Assembly: GCA_002708995.1 (NCBI GenBank) | Contig: PAPT01000028.1 | Location: forward strand, 1 to 63,063 | Direction: 5' to 3' | Length of the DNA stretch: 63,063 nucleotides | Source of the DNA: Geminicoccus sp. | GTDB lineage: Bacteria; Pseudomonadota; Alphaproteobacteria; UBA7985 | In this document: in pieces, positions 43,932-52,611 of the stretch | How the letters are laid out: the number at the start of each line of letters is the position of its first letter | Position numbering within the stretch: the stretch's first letter is position 1 | Position numbers and translations under genes: made by a program | The notes under the pieces: model-generated | What the model was told of the DNA's origin: nothing | The model's input: only the letters and a program-made list of their open reading frames with translations | Databases searched by the model: none

Positions 43932-45242
43932 TCAGGCGTGGATGAAGCGCATCCGGTCGAAGCCTTGCCGCCACTGGGCTACCGCGGCGGGGTCGGGCCG
44001 ACCGCCGAGGGCGTCGGCGATCAGCCCACCCAGTCGGTCCATATCAACGACCCCCATGCCCCAGCGCACCAGCTCCGGCGTTCCCAGCCGCAGGCCGTTC
44101 ATGTCGCCCTCGACCGCCGGCCGCGGCAAGCCGATCCCGCAGGCCAGAAAGCCCGCCTGGCGCAGAACTTTGGACGCCGCCTGCCCGCCACCGATGGCCG
44201 CGGCTTCGATCGCAAACTGGTGGGACTGTGTGGCTCGGCCCCGCGCCGTGAACACCGGCAGCCCGCGTTCGGCCAGCGCGTTAGCCAGCGCCGTGGCGGT
44301 GGCGATCATCTCGGCGGCGTAGGCCTGCCCGAAGTCGCGCCAGTCGAGCATAGTCACGGCCAGCGCCGCTGACTTGGCGGCATCGAAATTGGCGGTCATC
44401 CCGGGGAAGGCAATCCGGTCGAGCCGCTCGGCAATCTCGGCGCTGTTGGTGACGATCAGACCACCCGCCGGGCCGCCGAGGCTCTTGTAGGTGCTCATGG
44501 TCATCAGGTCCGCGCCGTGCTTGAGCGGGTTGGACCAGGCACGCCCGGCGATCAGCCCGCACTGGTGGGCGGCGTCGAACAGCACCCGCGCCCCGACCGC
44601 GTCCACGATCTCCCTCACGGCTGCAACCGGGTGTTCGTGCAGGTTGAGGCTCCCACCCAGCGTGATCAGCGCAGGCTTCTCCGCCAGCGCCAGTGCCCGC
44701 AGGCCCTCGACATCGACGCTGTAACCGTCGGCTTCCACCGGCGCTTCGAGAATACGCAGGCCAAAAAGGCCCGCGCAGCCTGGCCCGTGGTGGGTGACGT
44801 GTCCACCGATCGACGCTGGCGGGACAATGATCGTGTCCCCCGGCTGGCAGGTCGCCATGAAGCAATAGAGGTTGGCCAGCGCGCCCGAAGGCACCCGGAT
44901 CTCGGCATATTTGGCATCGAAGACCTCGGCGCTGAGCTGGGCGGCGATCACTTCGATCTCTTCGATCGCCTCCAGCCCCATTTCGTACTTGTCACCGGGG
45001 TACCCCAGCGATGGCCGTGAGCCGATCCCGGAGGCGAGCATGGCCTCGGCACGGGGGTTCATGGCATTGGTCGCCGGGTTGAGGTTGAAGCACTCGCGCT
45101 CGTGGATCGACTGGTTCTCCTCGGCCAATGACTGCAGGCGGGCAAACACTTCGGTCGAAGACTGGTCTGCGGTTGCCGTTGCAATGCGTTGGACGAGGGT
45201 TTCGCTGGTCTCAGCAACCCAAGCGCGGCGCTCAAGTTTCAT
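43932..45242 (-). CDS. Serine hydroxymethyltransferase-like PLP enzyme
   Basis: This 436-residue fold-type I PLP protein is related to serine hydroxymethyltransferase. Visible are RPSLGYPGDKYEMGLEAIEEIE (glycine-binding region), PSGALANLYCFMATCQPGD, VLFDAAHQCGLIAGRAW (Asp to PLP) and DLMTMSTYKSLGGPAGGLIVT with the internal aldimine lysine. It differs from housekeeping GlyA (for example MSTYKSLGGP instead of TTTHKTLRGPR), so a different aldol-type substrate is likely. It is the last gene of a minus-strand series with a sulfatase, an aldehyde dehydrogenase and an SDR upstream. The natural substrate is unknown. Confidence 0.75.
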   Translation of the reverse strand: MKLERRAWVAETSETLVQRIATATADQSSTEVFARLQSLAEENQSIHERECFNLNPATNAMNPRAEAMLASGIGSRPSLGYPGDKYEMGLEAIEEIEVIAAQLSAEVFDAKYAEIRVPSGALANLYCFMATCQPGDTIIVPPASIGGHVTHHGPGCAGLFGLRILEAPVEADGYSVDVEGLRALALAEKPALITLGGSLNLHEHPVAAVREIVDAVGARVLFDAAHQCGLIAGRAWSNPLKHGADLMTMSTYKSLGGPAGGLIVTNSAEIAERLDRIAFPGMTANFDAAKSAALAVTMLDWRDFGQAYAAEMIATATALANALAERGLPVFTARGRATQSHQFAIEAAAIGGGQAASKVLRQAGFLACGIGLPRPAVEGDMNGLRLGTPELVRWGMGVVDMDRLGGLIADALGGRPDPAAVAQWRQGFDRMRFIHA

Positions 45243-45289
45243 AGTCTCACACCTTGTATGCGATCGGATAGGTTTGCGTCGGCGTCCAG

Positions 45290-46771
45290 CTACAGCAGCG
45301 GTTGCCAGTCCGGCCCCCAGGCATCCTGCCAGAAGCCGTTGAAGGTGACATTGGATTTGGCGCGACCGCCTGTCCAGAGGTCATACTGAGGCTGACTATA
45401 GCACTCGAAAAAGGCCTCGACTTCGGCGCGCAGACCGGCGGCCGTCTCAACATGCTGCGGGCTGTCGATCAGGTTGGTCCGTTCCAGCGGATCCTGCCAC
45501 AGATCGTAGAGTTCATCGCCCAGCGCGAAGCCCGGGGCGCCTAGGAACCGGGCGGCATAGAGCCAGTCGGGGGTTCGGATGGCGCGGGTCTCTTCCTGCT
45601 CCATGAACACCGCCCGGTCTTGCTGACCGTCGTCAGGAGCACCGCGACCGGTCAGGATGGCGCCAAGGTCGCGCCCTGCGCTGGGCAGGCTTGGCGCGCC
45701 CGTGCCGGCACCTCCCAGCGCTGCCAGGGTCGGGAACAGGTCGAGCTGCGAGACCAGCCCGGCATGGGTAGCACCGGCGCGCGTCTCTCCCCCGGCCACG
45801 ATCAGCGGGATGTGGTAGGACGCCCGGTGCGCGCTGGCCGGAAAGGCTGCCGCACCGTGACCCCAGATGCCGTTGTGACCCAGCGAAAAGCCGTGGTCGG
45901 CGGTGTAGATGACGATTGTGTTGTCATCCAACCCCAGCCGATCGAGGGTCTGGAGGATGCGGCCGACCCCGTGGTCGATCAGCGAGACCTGGCTGAAATA
46001 GTTGCGCAGCGCTTCGACATTGTTGGGCAGCAGCAGCGGTCCCTTGAACTGCTCGCGCACGCTCCCGCCCTCCTGCACCCGCAGGCCAAAACGCTCGAGC
46101 ACGTCCGCGCTCAGCCCCTCACGCGGGATGGAGTGCATGTCGCTGTCGTCATAGAGCTCTGCGAATTCGTTCTCCGCTCGCCCCTTGATCGCGGGCCAGT
46201 GGCCGTAAGGCCCATTGTAGGGCACGAAGGCGAAGAACGGGCTGTCCTGCCCCGCGCGGTGTTCAAGGAACTCGATGGTCTTGTCGGTGAAGAAATCGAC
46301 CGTGTGTCCGGCGAACTGATAGCGCTGGTAGTCGTCGATGACTTCGTTGTTATAGAAGCTGGTCGTGTGCCCGTGGGTGAAGGTCACCCAGTGGTCAAAG
46401 GCCAGCTGCGGGACGAAGGGAACGCCAAGGTGGAATTTGCCGATCAGGGCGGTGGCGTAGCCGGCCTGCTTGAGAATCACCGGCAGCGCGTTGAATTCGG
46501 CGATGGCCGACCAGTTCTCCGGCCACTGGCCGATCAGCCGGTCGTCGAGCCAGTTGTGCAGGCCGTGCTGGCTGGGCATGAGCCCGGTCAGGACCGACGC
46601 CCGGCAGGGTGAGCACATGGCGTTGACGCAATAGGCTTTCTCGAACCTCTGCCCCCGCGCTGCCAGAGCATCAAGATGCGGGGTGCTGACCTCGTCGTTG
46701 CCGTAGCACCCGAGCAGGTCGGCGGGCTGGTTGTCCGCCATGAACAGCAGGATGTTGGGCCGGTCCGTCAT
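45290..46771 (-). CDS. Type I sulfatase
   Basis: This 493-residue sulfatase has a cytosolic-looking N-terminus: PNILLFMADNQPADLLGCYG contains the first metal ligands, and C53-S-P-C-R57 is the formylglycine motif. GKFHLG and IVIYTADHGFSLGHNGIWGHG hold further active-site residues. The C-terminus (WTGGRAKSNVTFNGFWQDAWG) lacks the choline-sulfatase tail of the gene at 18588, so the substrate differs. No signal peptide is evident, which argues for an imported small sulfate ester rather than a polymer. It sits 47 bases upstream of the SHMT-like gene in the same direction. Confidence 0.8.
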   Translation of the reverse strand: MTDRPNILLFMADNQPADLLGCYGNDEVSTPHLDALAARGQRFEKAYCVNAMCSPCRASVLTGLMPSQHGLHNWLDDRLIGQWPENWSAIAEFNALPVILKQAGYATALIGKFHLGVPFVPQLAFDHWVTFTHGHTTSFYNNEVIDDYQRYQFAGHTVDFFTDKTIEFLEHRAGQDSPFFAFVPYNGPYGHWPAIKGRAENEFAELYDDSDMHSIPREGLSADVLERFGLRVQEGGSVREQFKGPLLLPNNVEALRNYFSQVSLIDHGVGRILQTLDRLGLDDNTIVIYTADHGFSLGHNGIWGHGAAAFPASAHRASYHIPLIVAGGETRAGATHAGLVSQLDLFPTLAALGGAGTGAPSLPSAGRDLGAILTGRGAPDDGQQDRAVFMEQEETRAIRTPDWLYAARFLGAPGFALGDELYDLWQDPLERTNLIDSPQHVETAAGLRAEVEAFFECYSQPQYDLWTGGRAKSNVTFNGFWQDAWGPDWQPLL

Positions 46772-46850
46772 GACCGCGCGCCGCGCGCACCCGGGGCCTG
46801 CCGCTGGCTCCCAGCGGCAGGTGAATGCCGGTCAGTTAGCGATGGTCGCC

Positions 46851-48287
46851 TCAGGTCGGCCAACCGCCGATGGCGCGGACTTCGAGGAATTCATCGATCC
46901 CCCACTCCCCGCCTTCCCGGCCGTTACCGGACTGCTTCATGCCGCCGAAGGGCGAGCCCGAAGCCCGCGCCCGACCGTTCATGTCGACCATGCCGGTGCG
47001 CAGCTCGCGCGCCACGCGGCGGGCCTTCTCCGGGTCGCTGGTCTGGACGTAGTTGGTCAGGCCGTAGTCGGTATCGTTGGCAATGCGGATCGCTTCTTCT
47101 TCAGTATCAAACGGCATCATCGACAACACCGGGCCGAAGATTTCCTCGCGCATGACCTGCATGTCGTTGTGACAGTCGGCGAACACGGTCGGACGGACGA
47201 AGTAGCCGCGGTTCAGGCCCTCTGGCCGACCCAGGCCGCCGGTGACCAGACGGGCGCCTTCGTCGATGCCCTTCTGGATCAGGTCCTGAACCTTGGAGAA
47301 CTGCAGCTCGGAGACCAGTGGGCCGATGTGGTTGCCGACCTCAGATGCCGTGCTGACCACGGTCGCCTCAGCGGCTTCTTTGGCTTCCTCAACCGCCTGA
47401 TCGTAGCGCGAGCGCTCGACCAGCATCCGGGTCGGCGCGTTGCACGACTGGCCGGTATTGTTGAAGCAGCGCTTGATCCCATTGGCGACCGCGCGGTCGT
47501 CGGCATCGGCAAAGACGATGTTCGCGCCCTTACCACCGAGTTCCAGCGTCACCCGCTTGATGGTCTCGGCACCGGCGATGGTGATCGCCTTGCCCGCCCG
47601 GGTCGAGCCGGTGAAGCTGACCATGTCCACGTCAGGATGCGACGAAAGCTGGCTGCCCACGCCCGGACCATCGCCGTTGACCATGTTGTAAACACCCGCA
47701 GGCACGCCTGCTTCGTGCATGATCTCCGAGAACAGCAGGCCGGAGATCGGCGATTGCTCGGAAGGCTTGAGGATCATGGTGCAGCCGGTCGCCAGCGCCG
47801 GGATCACCTTGAGCGTGATCTGGTTCATCGGCCAGTTCCACGGGGTGATCAGCGCGCAGACGCCGATGGGCTCCTTGATCAGGTAGGTATCGGGCGTGTC
47901 CTCCCGCATCGGGCCTTCGAACTTGAAGTCCTTCAGCGCATCGATGAAGGCCTGCAGGTGCCCGGAGCCTGCGCTCGCCTGCTGCACCTTGGCCATGTCG
48001 ATCGGCGCACCCATTTCGATCGAGATCGCCTCGGCCATATCGTTAGCGCGGCGCTTGTAGATGCCGAGGATGGTTTCGAGCAGGTCCATTCGCTCGCTCA
48101 TCGATGAACGACGCCAGCTGGCGAAGGCCGATTTTGCCGCTGCTACGGCGGCATCAGTATCCGCCTTGCCGCCCAGCGAGATGGTTCCGGCGATCTCTTC
48201 ACTCGACGGGTTGATGACGTCAAAGGGACGGCCTTCGAGCGGGGCGACCCACTGGCCGTTGATGTAAAAGTCCTGACTGTGCTGCAT
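46851..48287 (-). CDS. Aldehyde dehydrogenase
   Basis: This 478-residue NAD(P)-dependent aldehyde dehydrogenase starts at the ATG at 48287 (a GTG at 48299 is also in frame). Catalytic Cys is in FNNTGQSCNAPTRML and Glu in LELGGKGANIVF. TPWNWPMNQITLKV and FGGMKQSGNGREGGEWGIDEFLEV are standard. Sulfatase, SDR and SHMT-like genes on the same strand suggest a small pathway in which an alcohol freed from a sulfate ester is oxidised to aldehyde and acid, a hypothesis from gene order. It resembles the broad-range succinate-semialdehyde/betaine-aldehyde group. Confidence 0.8.
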   Translation of the reverse strand: MQHSQDFYINGQWVAPLEGRPFDVINPSSEEIAGTISLGGKADTDAAVAAAKSAFASWRRSSMSERMDLLETILGIYKRRANDMAEAISIEMGAPIDMAKVQQASAGSGHLQAFIDALKDFKFEGPMREDTPDTYLIKEPIGVCALITPWNWPMNQITLKVIPALATGCTMILKPSEQSPISGLLFSEIMHEAGVPAGVYNMVNGDGPGVGSQLSSHPDVDMVSFTGSTRAGKAITIAGAETIKRVTLELGGKGANIVFADADDRAVANGIKRCFNNTGQSCNAPTRMLVERSRYDQAVEEAKEAAEATVVSTASEVGNHIGPLVSELQFSKVQDLIQKGIDEGARLVTGGLGRPEGLNRGYFVRPTVFADCHNDMQVMREEIFGPVLSMMPFDTEEEAIRIANDTDYGLTNYVQTSDPEKARRVARELRTGMVDMNGRARASGSPFGGMKQSGNGREGGEWGIDEFLEVRAIGGWPT

Positions 48288-48344
48288 GGTCTGATCCACA
48301 ATACTGAGTTTGGCCCCCTCGCGGGGCGGTTAACCGGTTCTGTG

Positions 48345-48371
48345 CCGACGTCCCGGGTGGGGGGACGTCGG
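48345..48371. terminator. Intergenic hairpin upstream of the aldehyde dehydrogenase
   Basis: A perfect 10-bp stem CCGACGTCCC (48345-48354) and GGGACGTCGG (48362-48371) with a 7-base loop lies between the SDR stop and the aldehyde dehydrogenase start, both on the minus strand. Without a T-tract it is more likely an attenuating or mRNA-protecting hairpin that sets different levels for the genes on each side. Confidence 0.45.
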
Positions 48372-48397
48372 GCTGTTGTCTCCGGCCTGCGGCTGGT

Positions 48398-49150
48398 TCA
48401 CAGGCCCGGTGAAAGATAGTTCATGCCAATCCGGCCGCCATCGACGTAGATGGTCTCACCGGTGATGTAGCTGGCTTTGTCGGAGCAAAGAAACGCGACA
48501 ACGTTGGCGATTTCTTTCGGCGTGCCGACCCGGAGCATAGGCGTCCGCGACATCACCATTTTCATCGCACCAGGGTCGGCGTTTACACCGGCCATCATTT
48601 CGGTATCGATCGAGCCAGGGCCGACGGCGTTGACACGCACCCCGTGCTGGGCCAGCGCCAGCGAGGCCGACTTGGTCAGCTGCATCACCCCGCCCTTGGA
48701 GGCGCAGTAGGCTGGGATCGACGGTATCGCCACCAGCGCGTTGATCGAGCTCATGTTGACGATCGCGCCCTTGATGCCCCTGTCGACCATGGTCCGACCA
48801 GCGCGCTGCAGCGCCACAAAGACGCCGCGCAGGTTGATGTTGATCACCCGTTCGAAGGCGTCGAGGTCGTAGTGCAGAAAGTCGCCGGGCATGGCGACAC
48901 CGGCGTTGTTGACCAGCGCCGCAACCGGGCCGATCTCGCCCTCGATATGGTCGAACATGGCGGTAATGGCGGCGGGGTCGGCCATGTCGCAGATCAACCC
49001 GGTCCCGCCAAGGGCAGCGGCGGCGTCCTTCACGCTCTCCTGCACGTCGGCCAGCACAACGTGATAGCCATCCTCGGCCAGCGCTTCGGCGCAGGCTTTG
49101 CCAATGCCCTGGGCGGCGCCGGTAACCAGCGCGACAGGTTTCGTGCTCAT
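48398..49150 (-). CDS. Short-chain dehydrogenase/reductase
   Basis: This 250-residue classical SDR has VTGAAQGIGKACAEAL near residues 9-24, NNAGVA, the Ser in NMSSINALVAIP, YCASK as catalytic pair and the C-terminal ITGETIYVDGG. The ATG at 49150 is preferred over one at 49168 because the GAGGAG ribosome site lies between them. It heads the minus-strand group with aldehyde dehydrogenase, sulfatase and SHMT-like genes. Its substrate is probably an alcohol or hydroxy acid of that pathway. Confidence 0.8.
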   Translation of the reverse strand: MSTKPVALVTGAAQGIGKACAEALAEDGYHVVLADVQESVKDAAAALGGTGLICDMADPAAITAMFDHIEGEIGPVAALVNNAGVAMPGDFLHYDLDAFERVININLRGVFVALQRAGRTMVDRGIKGAIVNMSSINALVAIPSIPAYCASKGGVMQLTKSASLALAQHGVRVNAVGPGSIDTEMMAGVNADPGAMKMVMSRTPMLRVGTPKEIANVVAFLCSDKASYITGETIYVDGGRIGMNYLSPGL

Positions 49151-49453
49151 GGGATGCTCCTCGTTCAAGGAAATGTGGGCGGCGGCGTTTGATCGCCACC
49201 GCCCGGTATTGGGCTGACCTTGCTACGCCCTTCCACGAGCGTCAACATCACCGCCCCCTCGCGCCCGCTCCTGCCGGTCAGGCAAGCGGTGCCGACATGG
49301 CGGCGACCGACCATAAACCTTCGGACTAAAGCCCCGGGTTTAAGCCTTCGATGAATGGAGATCGGGCCGAGCCGTGGGCAGGTTTGGAGGGCAGCACCGC
49401 GCTGCATCCGCACACCAACGTGCACCCTGAACCAAACCGAAAGGAACCTCGTG
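49151..49453. other. Divergent intergenic region
   Basis: About 300 bases lie between the SDR (minus) and the PepSY protein (plus), with no supported gene. It should hold promoters for both directions. AAGGAA upstream of 49454 is the ribosome site of the PepSY gene. No confident operator was found. Confidence 0.35.
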
Positions 49454-49828
49454 ATGAAAATCCAAAACACCCTGAAGTCAGCCCTGCTCGCCTCCGCAGC
49501 CTTTGCCGTTGTTGTCCCCACCATGGCGCTCACTGCAATCAAAGTCGGCGATACGCTTGGCACCGACGAAGCCGCCATCATCAACACCCTCGAAGTCGCC
49601 GGTTACGAGCGGATCGAAGTCGAGTTCGAAGACGGCATCCTTGAAGCCGAAGGCTGGGATCCGGTGAACGCCATTGAAATGGAGTTCGAGATCGACCCGG
49701 CGACGGGGCTGGTTTCGGCCGTCAGCTTCGAAGATGAAGACGATGAAGACAATGAGGCCGACAACGACGAGGCGGACGACGCTGAGGACGACGACATGGA
49801 AGAAGCAGACGGCGCTGGCAAAAAATAG
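49454..49828 (+). CDS. PepSY-domain protein with acidic tail, exported
   Basis: This 124-residue protein has a signal peptide (residues 1-25: basic start, hydrophobic ALLASAAFAVVVPTMA). One PepSY-like unit follows (EAAIINTLEVAGYERIEVEFEDG, then an EAEGWD strand and IDPATGLVSAV). The last 35 residues are almost entirely Asp, Glu and Asn (for example DEDDEDNEADNDEADDAED), which could bind calcium or other cations in the periplasm. ATG at 49454 has AAAGGAA upstream. A strong terminator follows directly, so it forms a single-gene transcript. The function is unknown; small PepSY proteins often accompany sensor systems. Confidence 0.7.
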   Translation: MKIQNTLKSALLASAAFAVVVPTMALTAIKVGDTLGTDEAAIINTLEVAGYERIEVEFEDGILEAEGWDPVNAIEMEFEIDPATGLVSAVSFEDEDDEDNEADNDEADDAEDDDMEEADGAGKK

Positions 49829-49859
49829 AGTTTGTCTGTGGTTCAACCACTTATAAAAG

Positions 49860-49910
49860 AAGGGGTGGCCGCTGTCAGCCAGACAGGTGTCACCCCTTCG
49901 GGCGTTTTTT
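49860..49910 (+). terminator. Rho-independent terminator after the PepSY gene
   Basis: AAGGGGTG (49860-49867) pairs with CACCCCTT (49891-49898), and a run of six T follows at 49905-49910. It lies about 30 bases after the PepSY stop. The loop of 23 bases contains a smaller possible stem (GCTGTC/GACAG). Confidence 0.8.
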
Positions 49911-49948
49911 CACCGCTTTCACCCTCGCCTCTCCCCGGAGCTAAGCCC

Positions 49949-50464
49949 ATGGATCGCCTGCTCACCTCTCGCCTGGCGCTGATTGCCGTCCTCGCCCTGC
50001 AACTGTTCTGCGCGGTGGTCTTCCTTTTCGATGGCGTGCTGGACCTGCTTGGCCCGGTCATGCCCACGAGCCTGACGCTCGGGCTGGCGCAGGGTGATCT
50101 GTTCGAATGGCTGCTGGGGCTGGCGCTGGTGATCAGCGTGATTGTGACGGCGCTGCAGGTCCGGCGCCTGCCCCGCGACCAGCGGCGCATGAAGAACGCG
50201 CTGCAGGCCGCCAGCGGGGCTTTCGGTGAGTTCCTCCAGCATCAGTTCCGCGACTGGGATCTCTCACCCTCGGAAAGCGACGTGGCTCTGTTCGCGATCA
50301 AGGGCAGCTCCGTCGCCGAAATCGCCCGCATGCGCGGCACCAAGGACGGCACCATCAAGGCCCCGCTCAACGCGATTTACCGCAAGGCCGGGGTTACGGG
50401 CCGCCCCCAGCTGATCAGCTTCTTTATCGATGAAATGGTGGACGGGATCGCGCCCGCAGTCTGA
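49949..50464 (+). CDS. Membrane-tethered LuxR-type HTH protein
   Basis: This 171-residue protein has two predicted transmembrane helices (about residues 8-35 and 50-70), then a short basic linker (RRLPRDQRR) and a LuxR/GerE-like winged helix-turn-helix at about 105-165. LSPSESDVALFAIKGSSVAEIA and a MRGTKDGTIKAPLNAIYRKAGV recognition region match the family, although the usual Val in TVK is Ile. The ATG at 49949 with CCGGAG upstream is chosen. It may report an envelope signal directly to promoters. It lies just after the PepSY gene terminator, so a shared signalling role is possible but unproven. Confidence 0.7.
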   Translation: MDRLLTSRLALIAVLALQLFCAVVFLFDGVLDLLGPVMPTSLTLGLAQGDLFEWLLGLALVISVIVTALQVRRLPRDQRRMKNALQAASGAFGEFLQHQFRDWDLSPSESDVALFAIKGSSVAEIARMRGTKDGTIKAPLNAIYRKAGVTGRPQLISFFIDEMVDGIAPAV

Positions 50465-50568
50465 GCGGAATTCGCGGCAGACACAGCGTCCGACTTTGTG
50501 GATTGAGCCGCCGGTAAAATTGCGACAGACTGATTTCGCCCGAATTCACCTCTCAGGGAGTGGCAGTC

Positions 50569-51363
50569 ATGGACGGTGAACAACGCAACCCGAGCACCCC
50601 GAGCCTGCAGCGCCTGTCGTTTGAGACCGACGCAGGAGAAGGCGCACGAGCGCGCATGGGCCTGCTCGTGCTCGAATCCGATCAGACGGTGGAGGCCGAG
50701 TTCCGCGCGCTGCTCAACCCCCTGCCCGATGTCAGCGTCTATCACGCCCGGCTTGCCAACGACACGCAGGTGACCCCGGAGACGCTGGCCCGGATGGAAG
50801 AGGAACTGCCCGTCGCCGCCAGCCTGATCCCCGGCTACATGGGGCTGAGCGTGGTCGGCTACGGCTGCACCTCCGGCTCGACCATCATCGGCGAAGACCG
50901 CGTCGCTGAGATCATGACCACGGCCCACCCGGGCGCAGCTGCCACCAATCCGCTGACTGCGGCCAAGGCCGCGCTGGCGGCGCTGGGGGTTCAGAACCTC
51001 GCCCTGCTGACGCCCTACACCCCCGACGTGACGCTGGCGATGCAGGCCAACTTCGCCCAGTCCGGCGTGAGCGTGCGCGTGGTTGGCTCGTTCTTCGAAG
51101 ACAGCGACGCCGTGGTCGGCAAAATCGCCCCGCAATCGATCCTCGACGCCGCTCTTGAAGTCGGCAGCGATCCATCGATTGATGGCGTCTTTATTTCCTG
51201 CACCAGCCTGCGCGCCGTCGGCATCATCGAGGCCGCTGAAGCTGCCTTGGGCAAGCCAGTGACGGCGAGCAACCATGCACTGGCGTGGCACATGCTGCGG
51301 CTGAGCGGAATCGATGATGCCCTGCCCGGACGCGGGCGGCTGTTCCAGACTGGCCTGGCCTGA
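50569..51363 (+). CDS. Asp/Glu racemase-family enzyme (maleate isomerase/EutA-like)
   Basis: This 264-residue protein belongs to the Asp/Glu/hydantoin racemase superfamily, nearest to maleate isomerase, arylmalonate decarboxylase and EutA. The paired cysteines are in VVGYGCTSGST (C100) and in FISCTSLRAVGII at about 210, with the ALGVQNLALLTPYT segment between. AGGGAG lies eight bases before the ATG. Neighbouring M20 and M24 hydrolases recall ectoine-utilisation clusters (eutA, eutD, eutE), but eutB and eutC are not present, so the specific role is open. Cis-trans isomerisation or racemisation of a small dicarboxylate is most likely. Confidence 0.7.
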   Translation: MDGEQRNPSTPSLQRLSFETDAGEGARARMGLLVLESDQTVEAEFRALLNPLPDVSVYHARLANDTQVTPETLARMEEELPVAASLIPGYMGLSVVGYGCTSGSTIIGEDRVAEIMTTAHPGAAATNPLTAAKAALAALGVQNLALLTPYTPDVTLAMQANFAQSGVSVRVVGSFFEDSDAVVGKIAPQSILDAALEVGSDPSIDGVFISCTSLRAVGIIEAAEAALGKPVTASNHALAWHMLRLSGIDDALPGRGRLFQTGLA

Positions 51364-51409
51364 GCGCGTCTTTCCCCATCCACGGCCAAAAGCAGGCAGG
51401 CAACCGCCC

Positions 51410-52567
51410 ATGAGCCAATCCACCCTCGTTTCCGACCTGCGGGCGCTGGTCGCGACCCCCAGCATCAATCCCTTCGACGGCCCGGCGGAAACGCCCCCGC
51501 CCGAAGACGCCATGGCGCGCCTCTACGAACAACGACTGGGCGAACTGGGGCTGGAACTGGGCTCGCAGACGGTCATCGACGGCCGCCGCAACGTCTGGGG
51601 ACGGCTGCGTGGCAGCGGCGATGGCCCCACGGTCATGCTCGCCGGGCACCTCGATACCGTCGGCGTAGCGGGCTACGACCAGCCCTTCGAGCCTCGGGTC
51701 GAGAACGGCCGGGTCTACGGGCGCGGCTCCTGTGACATGAAGGCGGGGCTTGCGGCCTACCTCGAAGTCGTGCGGCGGTTGCAGGCTAGCGGCGAGACCC
51801 TCAGCGGCGACCTGATCATCGCCGGTGTGGTCGATGAAGAACACGCTATGCTCGGCTCCAAGGCCTTCGGCGAGACCGGCCCGCACGTCGATTTCGCCAT
51901 CATCGCCGAGCCCTCAGAACTGGCGATCTGCCCCGTGCACAAGGGGCAGATGATGTTCGGCCTGCGCACCCGTGGGGTCTCCGTGCACTCAAGCCTGCCC
52001 GAGAAGGGCGTGAACGCGATCTTCCACATGGGGCGGATTCTGCGCGCGCTGGAAGACCACGCCGCCGAGCTTGCGGCCCGGCCCACACACCCGATGTGCG
52101 GATCGCCGACCCTGAGCGTCGGTGTGGTCAGCGGCGGAACTAACGCCTCATCGGTGCCGGATTGGGCGCGGATCGAAGTCGATCGCCGCACCATTCCCGG
52201 CGAAAATCATGAAGCGGTTCAAGCGGAACTCGAAGCGGTGGTCGAAGGCATACGGGCGGACGTGCCCGGGCTGGACTACAGCTTCGATCACCACGACCTC
52301 AACGTTACGCCGCTGGAGACGCCGGGGGACGCGGCCACGGTCTGCGCTCTGCTCGCGGCCAGCGAAGCCTGCTTGGGTACGGCCAGCCCGGTGCGCTCGT
52401 TCAGCGGCTCCACCGATGCGCCCAACTTCGGCTGTGAGGCGGTAATCTGCGGTCCGGGCGCGCTCGCGCAGTGCCATTCGCTCGATGAATACGTGTCGAT
52501 CGAGCAGCTGGAGCAGGCCGTGGACATCTACCATCGCGCAGTGCTGCAGCTCATGCGCGGGGACTAG
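51410..52567 (+). CDS. M20-family amidohydrolase (acetylornithine deacetylase-like)
   Basis: This 385-residue zinc-dependent deacetylase or peptidase has metal-binding and catalytic motifs VMLAGHLDTVG (His, Asp), YGRGSCDMKAGLAAYLEV (bridging Asp), GVVDEEHAMLG (catalytic Glu-Glu) and a final His in LAQCHSLDEYVSIEQLEQA. The dimerisation domain is in the middle (KGQMMFGLRTRGVSVHSS). It hydrolyses an N-acyl or amide bond of an amino acid; annotation as ArgE is only by family. It begins 46 bases after the racemase-family gene, probably in one transcript. Confidence 0.8.
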   Translation: MSQSTLVSDLRALVATPSINPFDGPAETPPPEDAMARLYEQRLGELGLELGSQTVIDGRRNVWGRLRGSGDGPTVMLAGHLDTVGVAGYDQPFEPRVENGRVYGRGSCDMKAGLAAYLEVVRRLQASGETLSGDLIIAGVVDEEHAMLGSKAFGETGPHVDFAIIAEPSELAICPVHKGQMMFGLRTRGVSVHSSLPEKGVNAIFHMGRILRALEDHAAELAARPTHPMCGSPTLSVGVVSGGTNASSVPDWARIEVDRRTIPGENHEAVQAELEAVVEGIRADVPGLDYSFDHHDLNVTPLETPGDAATVCALLAASEACLGTASPVRSFSGSTDAPNFGCEAVICGPGALAQCHSLDEYVSIEQLEQAVDIYHRAVLQLMRGD

Positions 52568-52611
52568 TCACCCAACCGGGTATTTGCGCCCCGTTATCAG
52601 CGGCGCTGGCC

